This document shows, piece after piece, positions 23,971 to 35,507 of a stretch of 64,000 nucleotides of DNA (position 1 is its first letter; the number at the start of each line of letters is the position of its first letter). Made by a program: the position numbers and the translations under genes. Location: NCBI GenBank assembly GCA_001414345.1, contig LLCB01000058.1:124001-188000 (forward strand), given 5' to 3'. The notes under the pieces are model-generated. The model did not search any database and was not told where the DNA came from. It was given only the letters and a program-made list of their open reading frames with translations. Source of the DNA: Hymenoscyphus infarciens. Its lineage: Eukaryota > Ascomycota > Leotiomycetes > Helotiales > Helotiaceae.

Positions 23971-24575
23971 TTAAGAAAGTCTAAATTCATTAAACAAAGT
24001 TACTAGATTTATCAAGGTCACGCGTTTGGGGATTTCCGTACCAACCTGAGAGATCTCCTGTTCTTTGTCTCTATCTTTATACACGTTCATTAGGAAGTAG
24101 CCCTCATAGGGAGTGACTGTCCCTGGAAGTCCAATATTTGTGTTCTGTTTTGCTGAATTCTTCATGGCTTTTCTAGTTGCAATATGTGTTTCTGTTGGGG
24201 ATGTACATGGAAAGGCAGCAAATACTTTTCCGGTTCCGCATTTAGCACAGGTTGATACCCTACCACCTTGAGATATTTACAGACCAGATGGAGGAAGTGG
24301 AAGTGCGACAGGGTGAACAATGGCCTACACTGGCAAGACTATTTCTGGTTTCATTTGATGACGAGAATGAGGTCTCCAGCCCACCAATCACAAGCAGCAC
24401 TCTCGACAAACATAGACATTGAATCAGGCAACAAGAGTCTCGCGTCATCTTCAAGCATTAGAGAGTATATAAGACATCGAGCAAACTTAGCTATCACAAC
24501 ATGAGGTATACTTACACACTTCCATGAAGGATTGGCAACCCCAAAAGGGGAAAGTCCCGAAACTTTCTGGCCCAT
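23971..24575 (-). CDS. Doubtful small spliced gene or gene relic
   Basis: The ATG at 24575 opens MGQKVSGLSPFGVANPSWKC, followed at once by a good GTAAGT donor (24515) and a plausible GAAG acceptor near 24449. The next segment reads MTRDSCCLIQCLCLSRVLLV and a Ser-rich, Cys-containing stretch. Further down, an open frame with STCAKCGTGKVFAAFP, a CxxC pair, continues to 23971 (LINLVTLFNEFRLS). I could not find one set of splice sites that joins all three segments cleanly, and an alternative frame at the third exon is also open. It may be a small Cys-rich gene, a decayed one, or chance. No family was recognised. Confidence 0.25.
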
Positions 24576-25679
24576 ATCCTGTCGGTGTGCCTATGAGAAG
24601 CGAGAGATCCGACGTCTTATAGAAGAAAAATAGAGAGTAGACGATGGGGGGAAAAGAGACCAGAGAGAAAAGAAGTGGAGTAGATATGATGTTTCTATCA
24701 ATTTCTTTAAACTTGTTTCTTTACCATCTTCACCTTGACATCGATGCTAGAAAAGGCCAATTCCTACTTTATTATGCACGTAATGTCGGGAAAGCATAAA
24801 AATCATGTACTCACTTTCTTACTTCTATAGTTCAATCAAAGACACTTCCTCGTTGGGCTTCTGCTCATTAAACATCAGTATTAATAAAATACGAAAACAG
24901 TCATATATTAGTCCCTTGAGTTCTCCCCTTTCCGAGGTTTTCTTCGTTAGCCGAAAATATATTGTTGCTTTACAGAACCCCCTCATGCGGTGGGAGATTC
25001 GAGAACTCTGGGTCTCCTGGTATTTGGTATCATGCCCATTCAGTCTCGTCGCAAACTTTAGATCTCAAATTCAGAATTAAGCGCGCTTGATTTCAAGTAA
25101 TACATAGAACCCAGAATCCACGACCAGCCAAAGCAAAACAAGACAGGCCAACAGACCACTTTTCCAGCCAAACCCATCAGCAAACTATTTAACAAGCTCT
25201 TGCCTGCCATCCAAAACAACCTCACACACTCCCTAGCCAAGAAATAAAGTGAGGATTACATGCCACGAACCACGCGCTAATTACCACTCGCCAAGGGCAA
25301 GGTTACAAACATCCCAGCTCAACGAAAAAATACCCCAAAAGTCCCACCCCCTCTACTAATTTCTGCTCAACCCGAGAGTCTGAATACCAACAAGACCTCA
25401 CCTCGCCCTCACCTCGTCCACAAAAATTCCATCCCTGGAGTACTCTATTCCACCCCGCCTCCAAAATAAAGCTGGGAGAATTGACTTCCACCTCCCTCAT
25501 CCCGTATCCCCTTCCATTTCAAAAGTCCTACCCTACAACCTACATCTAAAAAAAAAGCTTTCCTCAAAACTCCTAACATGAAAGCCGCAAAATAGAAAGA
25601 GAGAGGGATGCGGTATCATGAATATACCAAACTCCAAAAACGACTAAATTATAAATTCGAAATCGCAAATCGCAAGAGT

Positions 25680-26215
25680 CACTTTTTAAGAGAGTAGTAG
25701 AAGAAGAATCTAATATTAATTCTCTATTACTCTTGCTTTAATACTAATTATTATAGGTTATTAAGTTACTATCGTATTCTCTTAAGATTATATTCTCTTA
25801 AGATTATATTCTCTTAAGATTATAGTCTCTATTATTATAACTTTATAACCTTCTCTTATATACTTACTCTTAAAGAAGAAGAAGAGGAAAAGGAGAAAGT
25901 TAGAGAGGCTAGAGAGCTTGCAGGCTAGAGAGCTAGTAAGTAATTAATAGTTATATTATAATATAACTCTCTAGCCTCTTAAGAAAAAGGCTAGAAATTA
26001 AATAAGAAGCAAACATATTTCCTTACTCTACCTTTGCCTTCTCTAACCTACTCCTTTTCGTTATCATCATCATCTTCTTCTTCTTCTTTAAGAGTAAGTA
26101 TATAAGAGAAGAGAGACGAAGCTAGAGTATAAGGATACGAGAGAAGATAGAGTAATAGAGAGAGGTAGTAAATTTAGATTAATCTAACTAGTAGCTTAAA
26201 GATCTTTTTACCTCT
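25680..26215. repeat. AT-rich block built on a large inverted repeat
   Basis: A sharply bounded AT-rich island. A perfect 35-bp inverted repeat has arms at 25850-25884 and 26077-26111 (left arm begins CTTCTCTTATATACTTACTC). Both inside and outside the arms further matched words continue, for example CTCTATTACTCT at about 25722 against AGAGTAATAGAG at 26149, and GAGGCTAGAGAG near 25905 against CTCTCTAGCCTC near 25966. The whole block therefore behaves as an imperfect long hairpin. Three exact 16-bp tandem copies of TATTCTCTTAAGATTA lie at 25775-25822. It is most simply a fold-back type transposon relic altered by RIP. Confidence 0.65.
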
Positions 26216-27328
26216 TTTGATGTTTCACGATTTAAGTTTACAATTTACGATTGAGTTATTTCTGGAGTCTAATGTATTCAGGGTGTCGTAGATGGAGAAA
26301 AGAAAAGGGCAAAAACGGGGCTTCGGATAGAAAGAGTACAAGTAAACATTCCATTCCATTCCATTCAACTCAAAAATCACAACATCCGTAGACCAGATAC
26401 AAAACCTGTAAAAAAAACCCTGAGGCATCGGCTCAGCAATCTAAATTCCTTCACTCTCTATCCCTCATACCACCACCGCAGCTACCACCAACCCCCTCCA
26501 ATCCGAAAGAGGGATGCAAACAACAACCACCAAACCCCACCCAAACCCCCACGGACCCAGCCTACCAGTGACCCGACAACCAACAGCTTACCCCCAAAGA
26601 AAAAGAGGTTAGCCAACTCAAGGGTGTACATATCCAACACTCCCAACCTCCTAGATTCTTCAACCGATTATTGGCAGCCCTCCTCAAATTCCCACCTCGT
26701 CAAGTTCCCACCTCCTCGAATCCCAACCTCCCCTATTATTGGAGAGGACAAGGATAACGAAGATTCGATACGTTGTAAATCTAAATTTTCAGTACAAAGC
26801 ATTTTTCAGTATAAGGGACTAACTAGCCTAAGAGAGACCCGCAAATCCCCAAGAAACCGACACGTATTTCCGTTCAACAAGGGAGGAGCGAAGAAGAAAG
26901 CCAAGAGCCTCCTCGTCCAACTAGAACCGTATTTCGAGAAAAGGAACGACGGGGCCCCTCATTCTCTCGTGCATGTTGCTTTGAATTAAGAGGCTGTGAC
27001 AAATGTTCTTGAGTGATGGCAAGTGTCACTGATCCTTTACAGCCCCCCAGCATGCATTCCACTTGGAACAAGTCAACTTCAAGACGAAAAAAACATCCAC
27101 GCGCGATCCAAAAATTCGTGAAATATTCAGTCTCAATTCCAATCCATGTCTATGTTACCCATCTCAAGTTTACAACCAAGCCCAAACCACCCCAACGCAC
27201 CCATCCATCCAAATATTTAAAAACAGTAAAGTTAAAACAACAATTTACCTCCCAACCCATCCCCCCGTTGGAAACGCCCTGAAATGCAAATACGAAAGAG
27301 TTTCCATTTCTTTTTAAACGACGATTAA

Positions 27329-29710
27329 TCAAGGTTGAACAGCCCCCATATCTTTCAAAGCGCCCGCAAGCCGTCTATAATCCCTCAGTAACTCCAGGAC
27401 CTCATTCAATTTCATGTCCCCCGGATTCTGCAACTCCATGAATTTCTTGATGGGCGGAGCAATCTTGGGGGTTTCTTTTGGTGGGAGTGCTGCTGCTAAG
27501 TCGGGATGTGCCTATTTAAGTTAGTGATGAGTTCGAAATTTTAAGGATGATTAAAATGTGAAGTAAAAGAACATACAGTAGTAAGATCAGCAACCCCACC
27601 ATCCGGAATAGCTTTACTCGCCGTAGCCACAGGAGCAACAGGAGTTGGTGTCGTCCTTCCAAAGCCCCGCATCATACCCATCCCCGCAATCCGATTCATA
27701 GGATTGAGGGAATTACCCAGATTCCTCATGGATTCCACAATTGGAGGAGGGTTGGTGATGGATGCCGGTGCAGTAGTAGTATGTAACGGCGAAGGTGTAG
27801 CAGGTTTCTCAGATCCTTCTTCGGCGAAAACAACCTTTCTCGTGCTACTGCTTACACTTCTGGTGCTGTCGGTACTTCGATCCCGAGTATTCCTTCGTCC
27901 ACCGATCAAGCTCAAAACTTTGTCATCCTTCGATGCCGAATCGCTGTGTTTACGCGAGTGTTCTGGGCTGTGGAGTGAACTGCCAGCACTGACATCGTCC
28001 TCGGGAGGCGGGGTGCTAACTAGCTTTCGGGCTTCATCTAATGTTTTTGGAACCATCATGGCTGATGAACTTCCGACAATTTCATCTTGACGTTCCTTGA
28101 GCTTGCCTACCAAGAACTTGTAACTATCTCCAAGCGAATTTCCAATCGTCTTGAAGCCCTGATCTACTGCTTCGCCTGCCTCTTCCAGAACCTGAGATGG
28201 AGGGCGGAACATGTCGCTGATTCTGCGATTATTATTGTTCGCTTGCGGTCGACTGAATGCAGAAACTGGGGGGGATATGGCTTCTGGACTTGTGACAATA
28301 GGGCTGCCTGGTGCTGATATACCCGGTGATGGCGTAAACCCAGTCAACATGTTGTGTCTCTCGAGCTTTGGGGTTGTTGGTCGACTGTTGGTTTTTGTGG
28401 GACCAGAAGGTGCCTCATCGGCTCTCAAGCTGGCCAAATCCACTGTCTCAAGGAAAGTGATGGCAGCTTCTAGATTTGTCAAGCAATATGCAGCTTCTCC
28501 ATCTATTTTGCTCTCATTTCGGAATCTCTGAATGAAATAAAGATTGCTGATGACGCTTATCCCCTCGGGTGGAGATGTGATTAATGTGTAAATCAACATT
28601 GGCATTATTTCGTCGGCAGAAGACGAAGGGTGGAAGTGTGACAAAGTATCAACAATACTCTTGTGTGCTGCCTTAAGATGGTGGAGTTTCCCCAGGGGGT
28701 ATTTGTCGTCAGCCATGGCTATCAGCTCGTCTCTCGCTCCTTGAAGCCACTGACGAACCTCTGCCTCCTTTTCTTCAGTTGTATCAGGTCGGTCAGGGGA
28801 ATTTCCCAAATCAATCCCAAGATCCGTCAGACCAATTCCCACAACTGAAAGAGCCGCGGTCTTTGAACGCAGCTTCTCATCCTGGGCTTCATCCTGAGTT
28901 GACCTGTGCCGGAAAATTCGGTCATATATGCCCTCGCATACCCTCCGTTCAACTGCTTCCTCCAATGCTATCCGTTTTTGTTCCAGGACTTTCCGAGCAC
29001 GTTTTCGATCTGCAATCTCTTCTGCAGTGAGCATCTGCTGCTCAGATTCCCTCCTTTCCAATGGTTTCGGTTTGTCCTTGCTACTTATTGAAGCTGCCTT
29101 GGCTCTTATTTTGCTGGCGGTCGAGGAGAGGGAGGAGGAGGATGGCGCAGGAGAGTTTGCTCGATGCTGTCGAGAGGAGAGGGCGGAGATGTGGGTATTG
29201 ATGTGGTTTGCTGCAACGGCATAAAAGTCTTGAAAGAGACTTGACAATTTGTCAACCGTCGGAGGGGTAGGATGAACTTTGGCAGAGAGGGAATCAATGA
29301 AGCTATTGAATGATTAGCATTATCAGGGTGTTTGTGTCGAGTGATGCCCACCTATCAGTCAAACTGACAAGTTCTATTGGGAGCTCATCAAAATCGGCCG
29401 GCAACTTTTCCGATGCATGGGCAGCGCCCTCATCCTCTTCCGGCATCTTCTCAAAGCTATCTGGCTGCCTGGCAGACATGTTGGTTCCCCGTATTCTTGG
29501 ATTTGGATTGCTAGTATTTGCTGTCATACCATTCTGGATGGTGCTGGCCCGGTGTGTCCGGTTAAGAGGATTTGGATTCTGGGATTCTAGTTTGGTGAAG
29601 CTTCTGGTAGAATGGAGAGTACGTGGGCGTTGGTTCTCACTCTTCCTCGGGCTCGATGTGGCCATGAAATCTGGAAGGTTGAACAGCATCTTGTCAGTAA
29701 TGGCCTGCAT
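27329..29710 (-). CDS. VPS9-domain protein (Rab5-type guanine nucleotide exchange factor)
   Basis: VPS9 domains activate Rab5/Vps21 GTPases on early endosomes; the architecture resembles Vps9/Muk1 of yeasts. Three exons are inferred: 29710-29352, 29302-27577 and 27511-27329, giving 755 aa. The joins give SLTDSFIDSLSAKVHP and ADLTTAHPDLAAALPPKE. The N-terminus is Ser/Asn-rich and probably disordered. A charged helical segment (about 200-235, RKRARKVLEQKRIALEEAVERR) precedes the VPS9 core at about 245-410: KLHHLKAAHKSIVDTL, ADEIMPMLIYTLITSPPEG and SNLYFIQRFRNES. The latter two carry the family's conserved Asp and Tyr region. A Ser/Pro-rich linker follows. The last 60 residues form a helical end (KKFMELQNPGDMKLNEVLEL). 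The start could instead be the ATG 7 or 15 codons further in. It is divergent with ATG15. Confidence 0.88.
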
Positions 29711-30621
29711 GGTGCTTTGGAAAAAGACGAGAATGGTGTGAAGATATAATTACCTACGCGTCTCCTGCCCAGCAGTTTTGCATGAATGACACGAAGGGAC
29801 CGTTACTGAAACCTTGAGCGAGACGGGGATCACGGATAAACGAATGTGGGCGAGTTTCCTCAGGATGATGTCAACTCAACAACTGTCAATCAAAGGTTCA
29901 AAGGGGGACCTGGACGACGGGAGTGCAATCAATGCCTTCTGGTGAAGCTTGAGATCGCGAGATGAGGAGAGGTGAGGAGGTGAGGAGGTGAGGAGGGGAG
30001 GAGGGGAGGAGGTGAGTGAAGGACGACAGCTGTAGGTAGAGAGAGTCTGGAGTGGAGAAGCTGTACTTCGTAAAACCATCGGAACAGCGCCCAAAATGGG
30101 TATGACGATCCGGCGGACTCTCCTTATCGCCAGGCTAGGCAGTTCGCTGCATGCGTTATCTGTCTCACTGGGAAAGGGTGTACATCCGAGTATTGGATGC
30201 GTATATTACATCACGGCCACTGTAGAAACTGAGCCTGCAGGTGGTGGAAGTTACTAACCACCTGCACGTGCTAGCCTCCTGCTTTCAGCCTCAATTATTG
30301 CCTCAGTCCACCATCCTCACACTACCCCCACCCCGGCCAAAACCCGCCCCGCTGCCTACGCCATCACCAATCACGATCCCCCGCCCAACCCGCCTGACGT
30401 CTGCACTGTCTGCACTTGTTGACGATGTGATCTCCATGGATGACTTATGAACCCAACAACCCGGTGTACGAGGCCCGCGTGCAACGGCGTACATAACTCA
30501 TACCTACTCACCACTTTACCTACAACTTATATCCAGCATCATCCCCCTCCATCCCCTTTCCTATGTCTCCGTCTCCCTACCTCTGCCAGCACATTCAACG
30601 CCCAAGATAATCTCCACCACC
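29711..30621. promoter_or_regulatory. Divergent promoter region of the VPS9-domain gene and ATG15
   Basis: A 911-bp spacer between two divergent genes. At 29962-30016 there is a purine minisatellite of GAGGAGGTG/GAGGGGAG type with many G-triplet-like runs. The rest, 30240-30600, is C-rich and is probably the ATG15 leader. Confidence 0.5.
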
Positions 30622-32669
30622 ATGCGTTGGGACCGGAAGTGTACTTCTGCCGGCAGAGTCACCTCGAGCTGTTTGCTCTCTTTCCTCCTCCTCTCCACTC
30701 CCATCACCGCGTTGGGGGGCGATCGGTCACACCCTCAGCAGCAGCCGCTTCCTTTGCTTCCTTCGCTACCTTTGCCCCCAAATACCGATAGCCCCGGCGG
30801 TAACTACGATCATATATTTGTATGTTATACCACGCAACTATAGAATGAAAGTACTCACTGCCCAAATAGAAGTTGCGTCATGTCTTCCATCATGGAAACC
30901 TCGATCGACCAGCCGAGCACGTCCGCGTCGATATCCCGAAAACCGAATCCCCGGTATGGATAGAATCACAGGAGGATGGTTATTTCGTCAAAGAGACGCG
31001 GCCGCTGGTGGTAAAGAGCACTTCCATGAACATCCATCGGTTAAAGGACAGGCGCCCCTCGGTGGTAGACCCGATGGTCGCTGCTGCCAGGGAATACAGT
31101 CAAGTATGGGCAACCGGCCCAGAAGCGTGGACTATGGATGATGTCCATGGACCAGATGTGACGGACAAGGAAACCATTTTGACCTTGGCCCAGATGGCAG
31201 CAAATGCATATGTCCCCAAACCAGAAACTGGGAACTGGAAGGATGTGAATGGGGGATTCAACAGGACAAATGACGAAGGCTTTGGCTGGCAGGGGACTGG
31301 GCTTCAAGGATATCTCTACGCCGACGAGACCAACTCTACTATTGTCATCAGTATCAAGGGCACAACTCTCGCGATTTGGGATGGAGAAGATACCACGACC
31401 AATGATAAAGAAAACGACAACCTTTTCTTTAGTTGCTGTTGCGGTCAGCAGGGAAGTGCCTTTTACCGGACCGTTTGCGACTGTGCCGTGGGAACATACA
31501 CTTGCAACTTGACATGCTTGAAGAGGAGTCTCAAGAAGGAGAACCGGTATTATGCTATGGCTCGCCATCTTTATACCAATGTCACGGCAATGTATCCGAC
31601 TTCCAATATCTGGTTGGCCGGGCATTCGTTGGGTGGTTCCGTTAGTTCAATGGTTGGCTTGACATATGGAATCCCGGCCGTTACTTTCGAGGCAGTTCCA
31701 GATGCACTACCCGCGAATAGGTTGGGTCTTCCGGTGCCGCCAGGAGTAGATCCGGATAGACCAGGTCAGCGAGACTGGACTGGTGCCTATCATTTTGGAC
31801 AAAATGCCGACCCAATCTACATGGGAACTTGCAATGGGGCTACGGCAAGTTGCTCATATGCGGGATATGCTTTGGAAAGTGCTTGCCATTCTGGAAGAGA
31901 ATGCGTCTACGATGTCGTCAAAGACAACGGCACGAGGGTGTCGATTCTCACTCATAAAATTATATGGGTGATTGACAATGTCCTCAAAGTATACAACACA
32001 GTCCCCGAGTGCAAATTTACTCCCGAATGTTATGATTGTCCTTTATGGAAAGAGGTTACTGGAAATAGTAGTCAAACAACATCATCATCCTCAAGCTCGA
32101 CCCGAACTCAGACCCGAACGGCAACTTGTCAAACTCCAGGATGGTGGGGTTGTCTGGATGAAACCACGACTACAAGTGGAACAACGACTAGTAGTAGCAC
32201 AACCACAACCTCGACATCAACCTGCAAAACACCAGGTTGGTTTGGCTGTAATGACGAAACGACGACAACAACTAGTGGAAGCAAAACCTCTCTCCCTACC
32301 GCAACTTCCACCTCGACAACCTCTTCATCCTCAACGACCTGCGCAACGCCAGGATGGTTCGGTTGTAACGACCCCACCACGACATCTCATGGTGTCTCTT
32401 CCCCCACATCCTCCATTTGTCATACTCCCGGACTTTTCTGGGGATGCTATGACCAAACCACTATCACTGTGACGACTACACTGTCACATTCCATTACTTC
32501 CCCCCCTCCGATGCCTACTGCAACTAGTGTGAGACCAACAGCCAGTCCAACGACATCAATAAATGACTGCACACCTTACTTCTTTGGATTGATTTGTTTA
32601 GGTTCGTCACCGACTCCAGCTCCCAAATCGGGGCAGGGGTGGAAGGATGGCGTGAAAGTAGAAATTTAG
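30622..32669 (+). CDS. ATG15: Vacuolar lipase Atg15
   Basis: Atg15 is the class-3 phospholipase that reaches the vacuole lumen by the multivesicular-body route and lyses autophagic bodies. Two exons are inferred: 30622-30819 and 30870-32669 (50-nt intron, GTATGT donor, AAATAG acceptor), giving 665 aa. Residues about 16-31 (SCLLSFLLLSTPITAL) form the N-terminal membrane anchor or signal. The lipase region includes the GWQGTGLQGYLYAD and ISIKGT segments, a Cys-rich FSCCCG...CDCAVGTYTCNLTC stretch, and the nucleophile motif GHSLGG with Ser319. It continues with GIPAVTFEAVPDALPANRLGLP, typical of Atg15, then FGQNADPIYMG. Asn-X-Ser/Thr sites are frequent. The C-terminal about 170 residues are Ser/Thr-rich with about five Cys-x-Thr-Pro repeats (separate entry), longer than in yeast Atg15. 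Confidence 0.94.
32124..32600 (+). repeat. In-gene CxTPGWxGC repeats of ATG15
   Basis: The C-terminal tail encodes a short motif with the pattern C-x-T-P-G-[WF]-x-G-C-[LNY]-D, separated by Thr/Ser-rich spacers. The copies begin near 32127 (CQTPGWWGCLDE), 32222 (CKTPGWFGCNDE), 32339 (CATPGWFGCNDP) and 32418 (CHTPGLFWGCYDQ). A degenerate last copy lies near 32565 (CTPYFFGLIC). Spacing is about 80-120 nt. The paired Cys in each unit could form small disulphide loops (inference). Confidence 0.8.
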
Positions 32670-33925
32670 ATGTATATTCAATATTAGATGGGAGTATGGC
32701 ATGGGATGGCGGTTTTTTATATATTGTTTTTGTTCTTGGTTGTTGGCGTAAAACTGGATAGTTTGGCATTGGGATTTGGGAATTTGGGTGGCCTTGATGG
32801 ATTGAGCGCGTGGGCACTGGGCTGACATTAGGAGTATTACAATATGCTTAAATACATGAATGAGCAATCGTCCGTACTGTACCTATAAATTATATCACAA
32901 TTTACGATATTAACTTTTACTTTTCTGGAAAAATCCCGGGCGTACTTGACACCACATTAGCTTTGGGGTAAGGTCCTGGACTCCTGGACTCCTGGACTCT
33001 TGTACGTGTGAATTCTTCTATGAACAAGAGACAACTTGTCAAGCGCAGGAGCAAGTGAGTGCGAGTTTGTGTTGTGTTGTGGGATGGTTGACTCCTCTGA
33101 GAAGGTTGAGCCAAGGAACGAGATCAAGGGATGGAGCGAGTTCTGTCTCCCGAGATGGTTAGGTACCTAAGTCAAGGGAGAAGATTAGGTTACTTGGGGA
33201 AGGAACGACCTGGATTCTCCTCTCGCAAGATGGTCAGGGTAAGAGAAAAGTAGCTCCCGAGATGGTCAAGTCAGAGACGGTAATTTTTAGCTCACATGAT
33301 AGTCCACCTTCAGTCTCGACAAACTCCAAAAGAACTCCCCAAATCTTGAAGGGGGAAAAACTCGTGGCTACCACATACAATTACTCACCGCTTCTCCAAA
33401 GGACTTTCATATCTTCTAGGAAAGGAGCTTTTCTTCCATTTCCCCCTTTGAACCGTGGGGAGGGACGGACGAGATTTACTTACTTGTTATAGTAATCTAG
33501 AATAGAGAGTACCTAGGTGAGTCAAAAATCATAACTCTGTAAGTGGTAGACGGGTGCCTTCGTTTTTCACACTCTCCATGACGCGGCTTGAGGAGATGGA
33601 TGTTGGAGTATTAACGAACGACCCGTCACACAACCTGAGATTCTCGACCAGTCCGGGTGCCTTCGAGTTAAGGATCGACGAGTTCAAGGTAAGAGGGGAG
33701 GAACGACTTCGGGGCCCCCAAGACGGTCGAGTCAAGGAAAGGAATGATCTCGATTCTCACTCTCGCACTGGCAAAATATTCGATCATCAGGTATTGGTTG
33801 GGCTGCGCGCGAAAGTCGACAAATGCTCATCCACAGTAAAGGAGAACGCATCGCTAATTGTAAAAGGTATCATATTCCCATGCCAATTCCATAACCAATT
33901 CATTTCTTTTTTCCAATTATCCCCC
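32670..33925. other. Intergenic region with diverged direct repeats
   Basis: About 1.26 kb between two convergent genes. Copies of a short G/A-rich word of the form CTCCCGAGATGGTnA...AGTCAAGG recur near 33148, 33224, 33254 and 33710. This points to an old, diverged tandem repeat. No gene is seen. Confidence 0.45.
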
Positions 33926-35003
33926 TCACCTATGAGTCCATTCCGGCTTCTTCTTCTCCGCGAAAGCCTTCATACCCACCTTCTGATCCTCACTCCCAAA
34001 CAACCCATGAAAAACCCTCCTCTCAAACTCCACCCCATCCCTCAATCCCAAATCCTGACTCTTATTCACCACCTCTTTCGCCGCCTGCACAGCAACCTTA
34101 CTATACCCCGCAATCGTCTCCGCAGTCTTCAGACTCCCCTCCATTAACTCCTCATACGTTTCGAAACTTCGGGCTGCAACACCCCATTTCTCGGCTTCGA
34201 CTCCAGAGAAAGATTTTCCTGTGAGGATGAGTTCCATGGAACGCGATTTTCCGATTGCTCGTGTTAAGCGTTGGGAACCGCCTGCGCCGGGGATGGTGCC
34301 GAGTTTTATTTCGGGTTGACCGAAGTTGGCTGTTGATGTGCAGTAGAGGATGTCTGACATGAGGGCTAGTTCGCAGCCGCCGCCTGGTGTTGGGGGTTGG
34401 GTTAGTTTGCGCATTTCTTGGGCCTTAGGGGTTCTGGGACTCGGAGAAATCCCCCTTTCTGCCACCCGTTTGTAATATAGATAGCATAGGAATATAACAC
34501 ACCTAGGGCATGTCCAGAGACAGCTGCTATTAAGGGTTTCTTCAATGTTGTAGTAAGCCGTGACCAAGATTCTATGAATGACGTTGTGTATGCTTCCGAG
34601 AAAGTCAGAGTAGACATCTCCTTTATATCTGCGCCTGCTGCGAACGCTTTCTGGGATCCAGTTAGGATTATGCAGCCAATGTGAGGGGCAGATTGGAAGG
34701 CATCGAGGGCGGTATTCAATTCGTTTATCAAGGGGGTGGAGATGGCATTAAGGGCTTTGGGACGGTTGAGCGTTACTGAGGGAGGAAGTTAGTGATTGTT
34801 GGTGGAATTGGTGACCGGGAATCGGAAATTGGGGGAGAAGTTGACTTACTTTGGCCGACTCCAGGTCTTGGTTCGGTGGCTTGAATGAATTCATACGACT
34901 TCACTGACCAAGAGGATGTGCTTCTAGTGAATGCGGGGACGGAGGAGGTTGATGTTTTGAAGTAAGAGGCAACTGGCCTGACGGTTCTGAATGTTTTCAT
35001 CAT
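33926..35003 (-). CDS. Mitochondrial enoyl-CoA hydratase
   Basis: Hydrates trans-2-enoyl-CoA to (3S)-hydroxyacyl-CoA in mitochondrial beta-oxidation (crotonase family, ECHS1-like). Three exons are inferred: 35003-34850, 34775-34503 and 34383-33926, giving 294 aa, the usual family length. The first about 30 residues (MMKTFRTVRPVASYFKTSTS) are basic and Ser/Thr-rich without acids, a probable mitochondrial presequence. The joins restore GVGQITLNRPKALNA and SGHALGGGCEL. The oxyanion-hole regions are AAGADIKEM and GGGCE. The two catalytic glutamates are seen as Glu147 (GGGCE) and Glu167 (QPEIKLGTIPGAGG), with the standard 20-residue spacing. The C-terminus ends KAFAEKKKPEWTHR, as expected for the family. 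There is no peroxisomal SKL. It is divergent with RER1. Confidence 0.94.
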
Positions 35004-35507
35004 CTTGGTGAATTGACTGAGTTCCCGACTGGAATCTCGAATTGAATAGGGAAAGTGAATGTAATTGTTTGGAAATCGAGAGCAAGCAAGACCAGCTTGA
35101 AGGTAGGTATGACGATCAATCCATCTCCAAAGACCAAAGACCTCGGGCCGAAGCAGGTACCCCTGTCGTTATCTTTCACAGCCAGCCAAGACATGATATC
35201 AATCACGTGCCAAACGCGCTAGGAAAAATTGATTGACCGGGGCCGCGTTACCCACTTTTTTACTTCGCCCTGTTCAACCTTCGCCTGCGTAACGCAACGC
35301 TAAGGAAACTTTTGGCCGCGCAAGGTGTCGACAATCAAGGGGAGAGAGCGAGCCGCAGATTTTAGAGATCAAGACAACAACGACACTCATTCAACGACTT
35401 CCATTCTCCCACGCCACCTACCACCTTCGATTCCCGATATACCCACTCCTTTTTAACGATCCGGAAATTACACGCACGAGAATTGTGAGAAGGAGAGATA
35501 GGACAAG
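35004..35507. promoter_or_regulatory. Shared divergent promoter region, enoyl-CoA hydratase/RER1
   Basis: A 504-bp spacer between divergent start codons. It contains a CACGTG E-box-like word at about 35205 and a C/T-rich leader before RER1 (35380-35460). Assignment of the E-box to either gene is inference. Confidence 0.5.

Larger units (their letters stand above)
23685..27328. other. Gene-poor region between RIX1 and the VPS9-domain gene
   Basis: About 3.6 kb. It holds one doubtful gene (23971-24575, separate entry), an AT-rich inverted-repeat block (25680-26215, separate entry) and otherwise C/A-rich unique sequence (about 25080-25560 and 26450-27320) in which I see no gene. Confidence 0.5.
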
